From: Bordetella genomosp. 5
GTDB lineage: Bacteria; Pseudomonadota; Gammaproteobacteria; Burkholderiales; Burkholderiaceae_B
Assembly (NCBI RefSeq): GCF_002261475.1
Contig: NZ_NEVN01000008.1
Location: 124,001-188,000, forward strand
DNA length: 64,000 nucleotides
Direction: 5' to 3'
Shown: in pieces, positions 20,774 through 29,511 of the stretch
Layout: each line of letters starts with the position of its first letter
Numbering within the stretch: the first letter of the stretch is position 1
Made by a program: the position numbers and the translations under genes
Notes under the pieces: model-generated
Seen by the model: only the letters and a program-made list of their open reading frames with translations
Databases searched by the model: none
Told to the model about the DNA's origin: nothing

Positions 20774-21148
20774 ATGTCCGATTCTCCCGCAGTCCGCGTC
20801 TGTGCCGCCTCCGATCTCGTCAATGGCGGCCTGGGCGTCAAAGTCCCCGTCACCGACGGCACGCACGAAACCACGGTCTTCTTCGTGCGCTATCAGGACC
20901 GTGCCTACGGCTACCTCAACCGCTGCACCCATGTGGGCGTCGAGATGGATTGGGAAAACAGCTTCTTCACGCGTGCGGGCGATCTGATCATGTGCGCGCG
21001 CCATGGCGCCACCTACCACCCGGACACGGGTCTGTGCGCCGGCGGCGCCTGCCGCGGCAGCCGCCTCACGCCGCTGCAGGTCGAAGAGCGCGAAGACGCC
21101 GTCTACTGGCTGCCCGCGGGCAAGATCCAGCCCCTGCCGTCCGCCTGA
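20774..21148 (+). CDS. Rieske [2Fe-2S] protein
   Basis: A 124-residue single-domain Rieske protein. The cluster ligands are the pair in RCTHVG (Cys-x-His, near residue 51) and the pair in CARHGATY (Cys-x2-His, near 75), as in ferredoxin components of ring-hydroxylating dioxygenases and NirD-like proteins. There is no oxygenase neighbour, so it is not obviously part of a degradation pathway; it may be an electron carrier. It follows the ABC exporter at a 61-base gap and may be cotranscribed. Confidence 0.88.
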   Translation: MSDSPAVRVCAASDLVNGGLGVKVPVTDGTHETTVFFVRYQDRAYGYLNRCTHVGVEMDWENSFFTRAGDLIMCARHGATYHPDTGLCAGGACRGSRLTPLQVEEREDAVYWLPAGKIQPLPSA

Positions 21149-21190
21149 GCATCCGGCTTCGAGGCGCCGCACCTGCCCACCCGGGCGCGC

Positions 21191-21889
21191 TCAGCTTCGA
21201 TCCGGCAGGCCGCGGCTGAACGCGATGAGCGCGTGGGCGGTCGTTTCCGGCGACGCCTGCAACAGGCAATGCGGCCCGCGCACCGCCTCGATGCGGGTCG
21301 CGGGATAAGCCGCCTGGATGCGCGCCGCCGCCGCTGGCGGCACCACCCTGTCCTGCAGGGCCTGCAGATACAGCAACGGCACCGACAGGCCCCGCAGCGC
21401 CGCGGTCATATCGACGCGCGCCACTTCGCGCAGGCGCCGCGCAAGCACCGCGGCGGGCACCTCCGCCAAGGCCTCGGCCAACGCCAGCCGCAAGGCCGGC
21501 GTCTCGAACGGGCCCAACAGCGCCCGGGACGCGAGGAGCCGGGGCGGCGAAGGCAGCGGGAGGCGCCCGGCCAGCGCCATCAATGCGCCCGCGCCGGGAC
21601 GGGGATTCGACACAAAGCTGCAGCACAGCGCGAGCGCGGCCACGCGCTCGGGCAATCGGGCCGCCAGCGATACCGCGATCGGGCCGGAGAACGACTCGCC
21701 CAGCAGCAGCAGCGGTCCGTCCGGCGGCAGGGCCTGTGCGGCATGCTCGGTCAGCCTGGCGTAGCTTTGCTCGCCGGTCACCGGATAGCGCACGATCACC
21801 GTGGGAAGCGCATCGCCGAGCGCGTCGACAAAAGGCGCGAACAGCCGTCCCGTGCCGTCCATGCCGGGCAGCAACACCAGGGTCACCAT
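21191..21889 (-). CDS. Alpha/beta hydrolase
   Basis: A 232-residue hydrolase with the nucleophile elbow GESFSG near residue 65 and a final histidine in RGPHCLL near 205. The acidic partner is probably the Asp in LQDRVVPP near 180. The oxyanion region is LLPGMDGTG at the N-terminus, which begins immediately after the ATG as usual for small esterase-like members. The substrate is unknown. It is convergent with the Rieske gene. Confidence 0.82.
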   Translation of the reverse strand: MVTLVLLPGMDGTGRLFAPFVDALGDALPTVIVRYPVTGEQSYARLTEHAAQALPPDGPLLLLGESFSGPIAVSLAARLPERVAALALCCSFVSNPRPGAGALMALAGRLPLPSPPRLLASRALLGPFETPALRLALAEALAEVPAAVLARRLREVARVDMTAALRGLSVPLLYLQALQDRVVPPAAAARIQAAYPATRIEAVRGPHCLLQASPETTAHALIAFSRGLPDRS

Positions 21890-22045
21890 CGATAGAGATC
21901 CATGCAGCGCTCCAGGGGCCCGCTGCGAGCCCGAAACTGCGCGCCGGGGCGCGTCCGTGCGGACGCGGCACCGGCCGCCACGCGCGTCATCCTACGCGAA
22001 GGCCGGGCGGCGCGGCGCAGCGATGGCGCCCGCGCGGGCCTTGCC

Positions 22046-22378
22046 TCATTCCGGCAGCGGGTCGGGCACACCGTCCTCGTCGACGGTGCGCACGCGGTCC
22101 AGCGCATTGCGCGCGGCGGACATGGCTTCCACGGTGCTGCGAAAGCGCCGCGAAATGAAGATTTCGAACGCCTGGGGCGCCTCGGGCTCCGGCGCGACAT
22201 CCTCTTCCACCGGATCGGCGTCGCCCGCCTCTGCCTGCGCCTTGTCGGCCTGCGCGGCCTTGGGATCGACCTTGGGCGGCAGGCGACGGCTTTCGATGAA
22301 GGCGCGCGGCGGTATCCCATGCTCGGGTTGGGTCGCATATGCAACCAGCGCAAACCCATTGATCAGTTTTTCCGCCAT
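22046..22378 (-). CDS. Hypothetical protein with acidic linker
   Basis: A 110-residue protein not assigned to a family. Residues 1-40 form a basic, possibly folded part (GFALVAYATQPEHGIPPRAF), residues 40-70 are an acidic Ala/Asp/Glu-rich linker, and residues 70-110 form a second part starting FEIFISRRFRSTVEAM. The ATG is preferred because GGAGAGG lies four bases upstream; an overlapping GTG three bases earlier is possible. It is cytosolic with no signal peptide. Confidence 0.62.
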   Translation of the reverse strand: MAEKLINGFALVAYATQPEHGIPPRAFIESRRLPPKVDPKAAQADKAQAEAGDADPVEEDVAPEPEAPQAFEIFISRRFRSTVEAMSAARNALDRVRTVDEDGVPDPLPE

Positions 22379-22535
22379 CACGCCTCTCCGTCAACCCATT
22401 GCCCGGCCATGCCGTAATTCAGGGTTAACGGCCGCAAAAAACGGAAACTTAAGGGTCGCCGGGCCGGCACCACCGCCGACGGTGTCGGCCCGGCGAGCGA
22501 TGCGTGTCGAAGGAAGGCGGCCCGGCGAGCGCGCA

Positions 22536-22581
22536 GCAAAAACCGCGTGGGGTTCATGTCGTCGACATGCCCATCACGCGG
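22536..22581 (-). terminator. Long hairpin terminator downstream of the zinc-ribbon gene
   Basis: On the minus strand a near-complete stem (outer CCGCGTG / CACGCGG, inner CATGTCG / CGACATG, with small bulges) ends in TTTTT. It lies about 80 bases after the stop of the CxxC protein gene. A second GC-rich inverted repeat at 22457-22495, followed on the minus strand by a T-rich stretch, may be a backup. Confidence 0.65.
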
Positions 22582-22661
22582 TCGAAATGGCCGGCACGGC
22601 TACCAGGGCAAGCCGGATGCGACGGAGGCCAAGCACGCAAGCCGCCTTCGCATCAGGCTTG

Positions 22662-22877
22662 TCAGGGTGCCAGTCGGAATCCGAGGTCCACGCCCCACTT
22701 GTCGGTCTCGCGCAGCCACTTGGCGCCGCACTCGATGCAGCGGAAGTGATCTTCCCGATTCTCTTCTCGACCTTTCTGGGTGGGACTCGTGAATCCCTGG
22801 TGCCCCATCCGGTGATGCGGTTGCACCCCCGACTGTCCAGGGTAAATCGCCTGGCACGCAGGACACATCACGCTCAT
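22662..22877 (-). CDS. Small protein with two CxxC motifs (zinc-ribbon-like)
   Basis: A 71-residue protein with CPAC near residue 5 and CIEC near residue 47, an arrangement typical of a zinc ribbon with a long insertion rich in His, Gly and Gln. GGGAGT precedes the ATG at good spacing. No catalytic domain is present, so it may be a nucleic-acid- or protein-binding adaptor. A promoter-like TTGACG and a palindrome lie about 100 bases upstream. Confidence 0.68.
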   Translation of the reverse strand: MSVMCPACQAIYPGQSGVQPHHRMGHQGFTSPTQKGREENREDHFRCIECGAKWLRETDKWGVDLGFRLAP

Positions 22878-22949
22878 GGCTTACTCCCTTCACAATAACT
22901 CGCAAATTGTAAGGGATTCGGTCCGATCCGCGTGTTGCGGTAACGTTTT

Positions 22950-22978
22950 ACGACTATGAAAGTAACTTCATACGTCAA
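22950..22978 (-). promoter_or_regulatory. Promoter with operator-like palindrome before the zinc-ribbon gene
   Basis: On the minus strand a TTGACG hexamer (bases 22978-22973) is followed 16 bases later by TAGTCG. The spacer is occupied by the inverted repeat TATGAA-AGTAAC-TTCATA (22955-22972), a typical place for a repressor site. The -10 match is weak. Confidence 0.35.
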
Positions 22979-23155
22979 TTTAGCCACAATCCGATATCTG
23001 CGGAAGCAGAGCGCAGCAGTGCGGACGTGGGGTCGGTCAGCGAGGCGAGTGGGCGCACGCAAGCGCGTGCACCCGGCCGGACGCCCGGCAGCCAGAAGCG
23101 CCGCCTCCGTTCACATCGAGTGACGTTTCAAAGTTGCACCCGCCGCCCGCCGGCG

Positions 23156-24274
23156 CTAGGCCGAAGGCAGCGCCGCATAGCCGGTGGCGAGATGGTAGGG
23201 CGTGGTGGCGGGCATGTCGGCGCGCACCACGGTGCCGTCGGGGCTCAGGCATTCGTGCCAGCCGCGCTCGTGCAGGAAGCGGCGGCGCAGCGCGTCGAGC
23301 TGCCGCGCCAGCGCATCGTGCTCCCCCAGCAGCGCGAGGTAGCGCGTGTACTCCGTCTGCGCCCAGATACGCTCCACGGGGTCGGCGATGGCGCCGCTCA
23401 GATCCAGCGCCGCCACGACCGCGGAGGTATCGGCGCGCACGCCGTGCACGCGCGCCCAGGCCGCGCCTCGCACCGTGGCGGTCTCGAGCTCGAGGCCCTC
23501 GAACACCTCCGGCGAGCGGGTGACGAGCGCGTGCCATTCGAACTGATGCCCGGGCTCGATGCGATTGTCCGGGGTGCCGATCGGCGCCTCGGCAATGCAC
23601 AGCGTGGGACCGTGCAGATAGAGGTCGGCGACATCCTGCGCGATGTGGCGCAACAGCTGGGCGAAGCGCGCGGGTTCCGCCACGGCGGCGGCGGCCAGAT
23701 AGGCCTCGGTGAGATGCATCACGGGATTCTGGGCCGGGCCGCGCAGGACCGCGTCCCAATCGCTGGCCAGCGCCGCTACATAGTGCCCATCGGCGCGCCG
23801 GAACTGCGACTCGACGCGTTCCGCTGTCGCCAGCATCAGCTTGCGCGCCGTCGCGCTCTGGCTGCGCGCCGCCCAGGCGGCGCAGGCGAACACGACGAAC
23901 GCATGGGTGTAGAGATCCTGCGTGGTGTCCAGCGGCGCGCCGGCCGCGTCCACGCTGTAATACCAGCCGCCGTGCTCACGGTTGATGAAGTGCTTCTGCA
24001 ACGACGCGAACAGCTCACCGGCATGCCGGCCGGCGTCCGGGTCGGGATCGATCGCGTGCACATAAAGCTGCCGCGCACACGCCATCGCGCGGTAGCGGGT
24101 ATCGGGCAAGGGCTGGGCGCTCGCGCCATCCAGCGATTCATGCGCCAGACCCAGCGCCGCGTTCCATCCCTGCACCCGCCACGGCGGCAATACAACGACG
24201 GCGTAGTGCTGTCGCAGCGCGGCGGACAGCGCGAGAGGAGTGCTCGAGGACGACGGAGACGGGGCGGAAGGCAT
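23156..24274 (-). CDS. N-acylglucosamine 2-epimerase/mannose isomerase family protein
   Basis: A 372-residue (alpha/alpha)6-barrel protein of the AGE family, which includes N-acylglucosamine 2-epimerases, mannose isomerases and cellobiose epimerases. Characteristic pieces are REHGGWYYSVD near residue 99, DLYTHAFVVFA near 119, NPVMHLTEAYLAA near 182, and PGHQFEWHALV near 241 with the two catalytic-type histidines. The isolated position gives no pathway hint; mannose or glucosamine conversion is possible. The ATG is the only reasonable start. Confidence 0.84.
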   Translation of the reverse strand: MPSAPSPSSSSTPLALSAALRQHYAVVVLPPWRVQGWNAALGLAHESLDGASAQPLPDTRYRAMACARQLYVHAIDPDPDAGRHAGELFASLQKHFINREHGGWYYSVDAAGAPLDTTQDLYTHAFVVFACAAWAARSQSATARKLMLATAERVESQFRRADGHYVAALASDWDAVLRGPAQNPVMHLTEAYLAAAAVAEPARFAQLLRHIAQDVADLYLHGPTLCIAEAPIGTPDNRIEPGHQFEWHALVTRSPEVFEGLELETATVRGAAWARVHGVRADTSAVVAALDLSGAIADPVERIWAQTEYTRYLALLGEHDALARQLDALRRRFLHERGWHECLSPDGTVVRADMPATTPYHLATGYAALPSA

Positions 24275-24493
24275 AGGGGCAATGACACCAGAACCGGGAT
24301 CGTGGCGCAGGACGACCGCCTGGCTGCACGCACCCGGGACAATACCGCAGTTCGGTCGCGCCTCGCGCGTGTCTAGATCAAACGCAGGCCAAATGGCGAA
24401 TCAGGGGGGATAAAGCGAGGAAGGAAATGCGGGTAGGCCGTGGGGCCGGACGGGATGCCGCGCCAGGCGCGGCATCCACGGAGAGGCTGAAGA

Positions 24494-24706
24494 TCAGCGA
24501 TAGATGTTTTCGCGCAACCAATCTTGCGCGAAAGCCTCGGCGCGATTGCGTGCCTCGTCGAGCGAATCGCAGGCGCCCAGATAAGAAAAGGCCGCGTCGA
24601 CTTCAGTACCGCCTTCGGCGGTCACGGTAAGCAAGACCCCGTATCCGCCGGTATCCATGGCTGCCGTGGATACGTCGATCAGTACTTCCTGGTCACGATG
24701 CTGCAT
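24494..24706 (-). CDS. Small conserved-looking hypothetical protein
   Basis: A 70-residue soluble protein of mixed strands and a C-terminal helix (SLDEARNRAEAFAQDWLRENIY). No family is recognised with certainty. The acidic composition and single short domain suggest a cytosolic protein. A 12-base perfect hairpin (24452-24476) lies just after its stop but has no T-run. The gene is well separated from both neighbours, so it is probably monocistronic. Confidence 0.6.
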   Translation of the reverse strand: MQHRDQEVLIDVSTAAMDTGGYGVLLTVTAEGGTEVDAAFSYLGACDSLDEARNRAEAFAQDWLRENIYR

Positions 24707-24863
24707 GGCGTCCTCCCAGTCGATTTACTGCAGCACACAGATCGGATGATCTGCATGTCGGCGGCCGGCTTGCACCGCCATTTACTACTTGGACTGTCCC
24801 AATGCCTGCAAGTTCAACCGTTATTGATGCGACTACCGCAACAGTGTGTTCGATGTTGCAAGG

Positions 24864-25085
24864 TCAACGGTGTATCGCACCCGGTCCTTCCATATGCAAT
24901 GCCAGCTTGCCTTTCTCCGTCAACACCAGCCGGCCATCTTCGGACTGCGTAACGCATCGCAGCGTCGTCAACGCTGCAACGAACTGCTCGGGCACGGTGG
25001 CTTCCAGGCCCTTCCCCTGCTCTTGCTCGGCCACGACCTGAAGCCAGTAGGCCAATTCTCCTTGCTGCATGCGGGGGCTTGCCAT
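24864..25085 (-). CDS. Small hypothetical protein, possibly winged-helix
   Basis: A 73-residue soluble protein. The segment VPEQFVAALTTLRCVTQSED followed by LVLTEKGKLAL looks like the last helix and wing of a small winged-helix fold, but this is only a resemblance. A second in-frame ATG (codon 6) is a possible start, and the ribosome binding site is weak. It is not linked to a recognisable operon. Confidence 0.5.
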   Translation of the reverse strand: MASPRMQQGELAYWLQVVAEQEQGKGLEATVPEQFVAALTTLRCVTQSEDGRLVLTEKGKLALHMEGPGAIHR

Positions 25086-25802
25086 GAACGCTCGTACCTA
25101 TGAATGAAAGCGTAGACCATACCACGCGACCCATCAGCGACCCGTGATCGGCTGAAACAATTTTGTGCTTGCAGCCCGAGGCTCACAGCAATAAATTGGA
25201 CTTGCCGGGCCCACTGACACCCAATGCGTGCGTAGGCCGGCAAGAGCGCCCCAGACTCATCCACGAGCTGGGGCGCTCTTCATTGTGCGCCCCACGCATG
25301 ATGGCCCTGCTGCCTCCCGCGCCTGCCTTCATGACTGTTCTACGGCAGCTTTCGCCGCCTTCTTAATCGCGCGTTACATCGTCGCCCCACTTTGGCACGA
25401 ACGCCGCGCGCGGCGCAATCCATCGGATGCGCGAGGGGGTAAGCACTGCTGTTGCCCGCTCCCCACACGCGGGATCTCATCCAAACTGTGACAAGGCATT
25501 GCGCCGCTCGCGCTGACGCGATGCACAAGCCTTGGCCGACAGATCCCCCGCAACTCCAGTGCCTGCGGCACGCGGCGGGCTTGCTGCACGGCAGCGCGCG
25601 ACCGCCCTCCTCTGTGATGCCCCCGCACGCGCCATGCCGGGCCCCAGGAAAACCCCCACAGCAATTCGCCAAAAGCGGCGTAGATTGATCTCGACAGCAG
25701 CACGAGCATCAGGCATCGATTCCGCAATGGAAACAAGACCAAGCCCCGGCGCATCGCGTACGCGGCACTGACTTTCCCCTGGTGGGTAAGGACGGAGGCA
25801 AC
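25086..25802. other. Gene-poor stretch with a nested inverted repeat
   Basis: About 700 bases in which no open frame resembles a protein: candidate frames are rich in Arg, Cys and Pro and lack ribosome binding sites. It contains a perfect 13-base inverted repeat AAGAGCGCCCCAG / CTGGGGCGCTCTT (25242-25280) with an outer ATGCGTG / CACGCAT pair (25224-25299). The repeat lacks a T-run on either side. It may be a decayed gene or a structured element. Confidence 0.5.
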
Positions 25803-25985
25803 ATGACCTATGTAGCAGTCTGTTCGTTGTTGGTGATCCTGGCCATTCTGGCCCTGTTGGTGGCAACCATCCGATTCGCGGGTGCCGAGCGATCGGCACG
25901 CGTTTCGGCGGCGCTGGGCGGATCCACATTCGCCTTCCTGCTGATCCTTCCCGTGAGCCTCGTGCTCGTACAAAGCTTCGAATGA
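25803..25985 (+). CDS. Small two-helix membrane protein
   Basis: A 60-residue protein with two strongly hydrophobic helices (about residues 3-26 and 37-57) separated by a short charged loop AGAERSARVS. The start was set at MTYVAV because GGAGG lies eight bases upstream; an in-frame ATG 21 bases earlier has no such site. A strong terminator follows directly, so this is an independent transcription unit. The function is unknown. Confidence 0.65.
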   Translation: MTYVAVCSLLVILAILALLVATIRFAGAERSARVSAALGGSTFAFLLILPVSLVLVQSFE

Positions 25986-25990
25986 ATACC

Positions 25991-26028
25991 GGAGTCCGGC
26001 CGCGCTGCGGCCGGACTCCGTTTCGTTC
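25991..26028 (+). terminator. Terminator after the small membrane protein
   Basis: A perfect 13-base stem GGAGTCCGGCCGC / GCGGCCGGACTCC with a three-base loop is followed by GTTTCGTT, five bases after the stop codon. Confidence 0.8.
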
Positions 26029-26042
26029 GGCGCAGCATGCAT

Positions 26043-26071
26043 GAAAAAACCCGCCACAAGGACGGGTTCTT
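26043..26071 (-). terminator. Terminator after the CsbD-family gene
   Basis: Read on the minus strand, AACCCG and CGGGTT pair around a short CC/GG-extended loop and run into TTTTTTC, downstream of the CsbD-like gene. Confidence 0.65.
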
Positions 26072-26105
26072 CTGCCTGCGCATCCCTTGCGGGACGACGT
26101 GGCTT

Positions 26106-26387
26106 TTAGTCGCGGCTGAAACCGCTGCGCACGCGGCCGATCAGATAGGCGAGAACGCCCACCGCGACCACGGCGCCGACCGGGTGACGGCGCACCAGCG
26201 TGCTCACGCTGTCGGCGAAGGTGTCCAGGCCTTCGGCGGCGTGGCCGACGGCGTATTGCACCTTGCCTTCGACCTGGCGCGCGACACCGCGCAGGCGGGC
26301 TTCGGGATCGGAGAACGCATCACCGAGCGCCTCTTCGCCACGTCCGACCAGGTCCTTCACTTTTCCTGCTGCACGATCCATCGACAT
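26106..26387 (-). CDS. CsbD-like stress protein with C-terminal membrane helix
   Basis: A 93-residue protein whose first 60 residues (DRAAGKVKDLVGRGEEALGDAF and following) resemble the CsbD general-stress family and related YqjD/ElaB-like proteins. A hydrophobic helix follows at about 69-86 ending with GRVRSGFSRD, a glycine-rich helix that may anchor it to the inner membrane. AGGAGT six bases before the ATG fixes the start. Members are often stationary-phase or osmotic-stress proteins; no regulatory site was identified here. Confidence 0.75.
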   Translation of the reverse strand: MSMDRAAGKVKDLVGRGEEALGDAFSDPEARLRGVARQVEGKVQYAVGHAAEGLDTFADSVSTLVRRHPVGAVVAVGVLAYLIGRVRSGFSRD

Positions 26388-26469
26388 ATTGGGACTCCTT
26401 GAGGCCTCCTGAGAGGAAGCATTGCGCGGGGCGCGCGGGCGCCCCGCTGGTTGCTGCGATCAGGGCGGA

Positions 26470-27063
26470 TCAGAGATCCAGCTTGTTGATCTTCGCGCCT
26501 TCGAGCGACACACCCGCCATCAGGCCGGTGTTGTTCATCACGAAGCCGACGATGGGCTGCTGCGCGGTGTTCGTATCGATGCGGCCGTTGGCGCCGATGT
26601 TGGCCACGGCGACCGACGCGTCAGCACCGGCGGTCCAGCCATTGCTGTTGCGGAACTTGTCCAGCGACTCTTGCGTCATGAAGAGCAGCACGACGGCCTT
26701 CGACTGCGCGCCGGCCTGGAAGCCCACCGAACCGGCGGTGGTGCTGTAGTACCCGGCGTTGGCGCCGTTCACGCGCAGCACACCCTTGCCGTGCTGGGCG
26801 CCGACCACGAAGCTCGCGCTGAGCACCGACGGGAAGACCAGCACGCCCTTGGCCTTCTGCACGAGATCCTTCGCCTGCGGCGAAGTCTGATACAGCTTGC
26901 TCAGCGTGGCATCGGCGCCGGAGTTGATCTCCTGGCGTTGGCTGGTCGACGAAGCGGTGCTCTGCGGAGAGGTGGTCGTGCAACCCGTGAACACCAGCCC
27001 TGCGAGGGCCACCGTTGCCGCAGCAAGACCACCACGGCGCAAACCGGGAAATTGATCCAACAT
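26470..27063 (-). CDS. YSC84/SYLF-domain lipoprotein
   Basis: A 197-residue envelope protein with an N-terminal lipoprotein signal (GLVFTGC, cysteine 28; the position before the lipobox is an unusual phenylalanine). The rest matches the bacterial YSC84/SYLF lipid-binding domain: AKGVLVFPSVL near 72, GKGVLRVN near 92, STTAGSVGFQAGAQSKAVVLLF near 106, and the closing GLMAGVSLEGAKINKLDL. AGGAGA precedes the ATG. Known members bind lipids, but the cellular role in Gram-negative bacteria is unclear. The adjacent CsbD-like gene suggests a shared stress context. Confidence 0.84.
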   Translation of the reverse strand: MLDQFPGLRRGGLAAATVALAGLVFTGCTTTSPQSTASSTSQRQEINSGADATLSKLYQTSPQAKDLVQKAKGVLVFPSVLSASFVVGAQHGKGVLRVNGANAGYYSTTAGSVGFQAGAQSKAVVLLFMTQESLDKFRNSNGWTAGADASVAVANIGANGRIDTNTAQQPIVGFVMNNTGLMAGVSLEGAKINKLDL

Positions 27064-27258
27064 GGAACTCTCCTTGATTGTTGTATACACAACCACCCTG
27101 GCAAGGTGCTTGTATCGGACCACGACAGCGACGCGACACGCGTCCCGTCATGATTGGGGCGGGTATCCGCAAGTACCGTGCCCAGCCCCTGCCAGGTGTG
27201 CCCGACGCGCGTGCGTGGGCCTTTCATGGATCCGTAAGCTCCGCGCGGACCGATCCCG

Positions 27259-28191
27259 CTAGGCCGCGCTTCGGGCCGCGCTTCGGGCCACGCCCCGGCC
27301 CATGGCCGGCAGGCGGTGCCCGACCGCCGACACCAGCACGCTCGCGCCGATCAGCGCCAGGCCCACCATCAGGTCCGCCGACAGCCGCTCCTGGAATACC
27401 CCGGCGGAAATCAGCAGACCGATGAGCGGCACGCACAACATGGCGATCGACGTGGCCACCGGCGGCATGCGCTGCGTCATGCCCAGCACGACGATGAAAG
27501 TGAGCGCGGTGGCGAGCGGCCCGGTGTAGGCGATGAGCGGCCATACCGCGGCGTCCGCCAGAAACACCGGCGCCCCGTCGTGCAGCCAGGCCAGCGCCAG
27601 CAACGGCACCGCGGCCACGGCGGTCTGCCAGGGAATCATGTCCACGCCCAGCCGCACATGGCGGCTGGCGCGCAGCTGGATGATGTTGCACGCCCATGCG
27701 AACGACGCGCCCAGCAGCATGACGAGCCCGATGACGGTCTGCGGCTGCCAGGGCGAAAAGGCCGGCGCCACGATGGCGCCGATGCCGGCATAGCTCAGGA
27801 CGGTGGCCAGCCATTGAGCGGCCGTGAGGCGCTCGCGCAACAGCAGGGACGAGAGCGGGATGACCCAGATGGAGGTTGCGTACGCGATGATGGACGCCCG
27901 GCCGGGCGGCACATATTGCAGCGCCCAGAGCGCCAGCGCGGTGAAGGCGCCCATCTGCAGCAGCCCCACCCCCGCCACCAGCGGCCACTCGCTGCGCGTG
28001 GGTCGGCGCAGCCGGCCCAGCAGCGCCAGCACCACCACGCTCAACAGCGCCGCCGAGGCGAACCGGCTGGCGGCGAGCCACAGCGGGCTCATATGCCCGA
28101 GGCCCAGTTTCATGACGGGCCAATTGCCGCCCCAGATCACCACCGCCCCGATGAGCGGACCGAACCTGCCCCACATTCCCTGCTGCGCCAT
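27259..28191 (-). CDS. EamA/DMT family transporter
   Basis: A 310-residue inner-membrane protein with ten predicted helices arranged as two EamA repeats (residues 10-140 and 150-290). Such proteins are usually exporters of amino acids or other metabolites. The gene is divergent from an Lrp/AsnC-type regulator, an arrangement common for amino-acid exporters and their sensors. The last residues read ARSAARSAA and are encoded by a 12-base tandem duplication, so the C-terminal length may vary between strains. Confidence 0.86.
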   Translation of the reverse strand: MAQQGMWGRFGPLIGAVVIWGGNWPVMKLGLGHMSPLWLAASRFASAALLSVVVLALLGRLRRPTRSEWPLVAGVGLLQMGAFTALALWALQYVPPGRASIIAYATSIWVIPLSSLLLRERLTAAQWLATVLSYAGIGAIVAPAFSPWQPQTVIGLVMLLGASFAWACNIIQLRASRHVRLGVDMIPWQTAVAAVPLLALAWLHDGAPVFLADAAVWPLIAYTGPLATALTFIVVLGMTQRMPPVATSIAMLCVPLIGLLISAGVFQERLSADLMVGLALIGASVLVSAVGHRLPAMGRGVARSAARSAA

Positions 28192-28344
28192 CTTTGACTA
28201 CCGACCCTTCGCGGGCCACCGGCGGCAGCCCCTGCAACGCAGCAAAGTCTATCGGGGGTGGCGCCGCAGAGGTGACTGCAATACACTGCGCCAGGCCGCA
28301 CGCACAGCATGCGAGAACGGTATTTTCAATATTTGAGGCATATC

Positions 28345-28815
28345 ATGCTGGACATCTCCCTGGATGCCACTGACATCCGAATTCTGAACGAACTCCAGCG
28401 TGATGCGCGCCTGACCAACGTGGAGCTCGCGCAGCGCGTCAACCTGTCGCCGTCGCCATGCCTGGCACGGGTGCGCAAGCTCGAAACCGACGGGCTGATC
28501 GACCGCCGCGTCACCCTGCTCAACGCGCGCAAGCTGGGCCTCAAGGTCAATGTGTTCATCTCGATCTCGCTCGACAAGCAGCGCAAGGCCGCGCTCGATG
28601 TGTTCGAACGCGAGATCGCGGTGCTTCCGGAGATCATGGAGTGCTACCTGATGTCGGGCGACGCGGATTACCTGGTGCGCGCGCTGGTGCCCGACGTGGA
28701 CGCCCTGGAACGGCTGATCGTGGAACACATCACCCGCATCCCGGGCGTGGCGAGCATCCGGTCGAGCTTTGCGCTCAAGCAGGTGCTCTACACCACCGCG
28801 GTTCCGCTTTCCTGA
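28345..28815 (+). CDS. Lrp/AsnC family transcriptional regulator
   Basis: A 156-residue regulator with an N-terminal AsnC-type helix-turn-helix (residues 5-60, [20 protein letters not shown]) and a C-terminal RAM domain that binds amino acids ([16 protein letters not shown]-like segment near 105). The start at MLDISLD has GAGG nine bases upstream; the longer frame is unlikely. It is divergently placed to the EamA exporter, so it may control that gene and itself in response to an amino acid. The effector cannot be inferred. Confidence 0.9.
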   Translation: MLDISLDATDIRILNELQRDARLTNVELAQRVNLSPSPCLARVRKLETDGLIDRRVTLLNARKLGLKVNVFISISLDKQRKAALDVFEREIAVLPEIMECYLMSGDADYLVRALVPDVDALERLIVEHITRIPGVASIRSSFALKQVLYTTAVPLS

Positions 28816-28831
28816 GACGCCGCTCGCCCGC

Positions 28832-29431
28832 TCAGTCGCCCGGCCGATCGCCGGGCTCGTCGATGCGCGAGATCCGGCCCTGCACATGCCGGGCCAGCCG
28901 CGTGTAATGCTCGGCAAGATGGCGCAGCTCGTCTTCGTCCAGGTCTTCCGCGTCGACCAGACGGTCGTCCGCGCCGCGCAGGGCGAGCAGCAGCTCGTCG
29001 AGCTTGAGGTGCACCGCCTGGCTATCCTTGTTCTGGCTTTGCTGAATCAGAAACACCATCAGGAAAGTGATGATCGTGGTGCCGGTGTTGACCACCAGTT
29101 GCCAGGTCTCGGAAAAGCCGAACAACGGTCCGGTCACGCACCAGATCACGATGGCCGCCAGCGCCAGGCCGAACGCCACGGAGGACCCCGTCCAGCGCGT
29201 GACCGTCCGTGCGAAGCGATCGAAGATGTGCCCGTGCTTGTGGGCGGCGGCAGCGCCGTCCTCGCCGGCGTCGCGGCGCTCGTCCGCGTCGCCGCGCGCG
29301 TCCCCCGCGTCGCGACTGGCTCGCCCCGGCGGCGAATGACAGGCCTGCCCCCGGGAAGGCTTGTGCGGCGTGGCGGCGCGCCGGGTGCTGCGGTCGGGGC
29401 GTGTTGCAAACTTGCGCGATGGCAGGCTCAT
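28832..29431 (-). CDS. Low-affinity iron permease family protein
   Basis: A 199-residue protein whose middle (residues 65-135) matches the small low-affinity iron permease family: HIFDRFARTVTRWTGSSVAF, a helix ending IWCVTGPLFGFSETW, then TGTTIITFLMVFLIQQSQNKD. Two transmembrane helices are evident. The first 60 residues are Arg/Asp-rich and disordered, and the C-terminus is acidic. There is no other Met for a shorter start, and GGAGA precedes this ATG. A real iron transport function has not been shown for most bacterial members. Confidence 0.8.
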   Translation of the reverse strand: MSLPSRKFATRPDRSTRRAATPHKPSRGQACHSPPGRASRDAGDARGDADERRDAGEDGAAAAHKHGHIFDRFARTVTRWTGSSVAFGLALAAIVIWCVTGPLFGFSETWQLVVNTGTTIITFLMVFLIQQSQNKDSQAVHLKLDELLLALRGADDRLVDAEDLDEDELRHLAEHYTRLARHVQGRISRIDEPGDRPGD

Positions 29432-29511
29432 GTACGAGTCTCCGTGGCCTAGGCTGCAACCAACATAGCGCAGCGCCCCGCCCCGGACAAGCCATCACAC
29501 GGCCGGGAGCC

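Noticed and set aside
24452-24476. Terminator after the 70-residue protein gene
   Set aside because: The 12-base hairpin is perfect, but no T-run follows on either strand and the loop is only one base.
25374-26057. 227-codon minus-strand frame in the gene-poor region
   Set aside because: It overlaps the small membrane protein and its terminator, and its composition is that of non-coding sequence.
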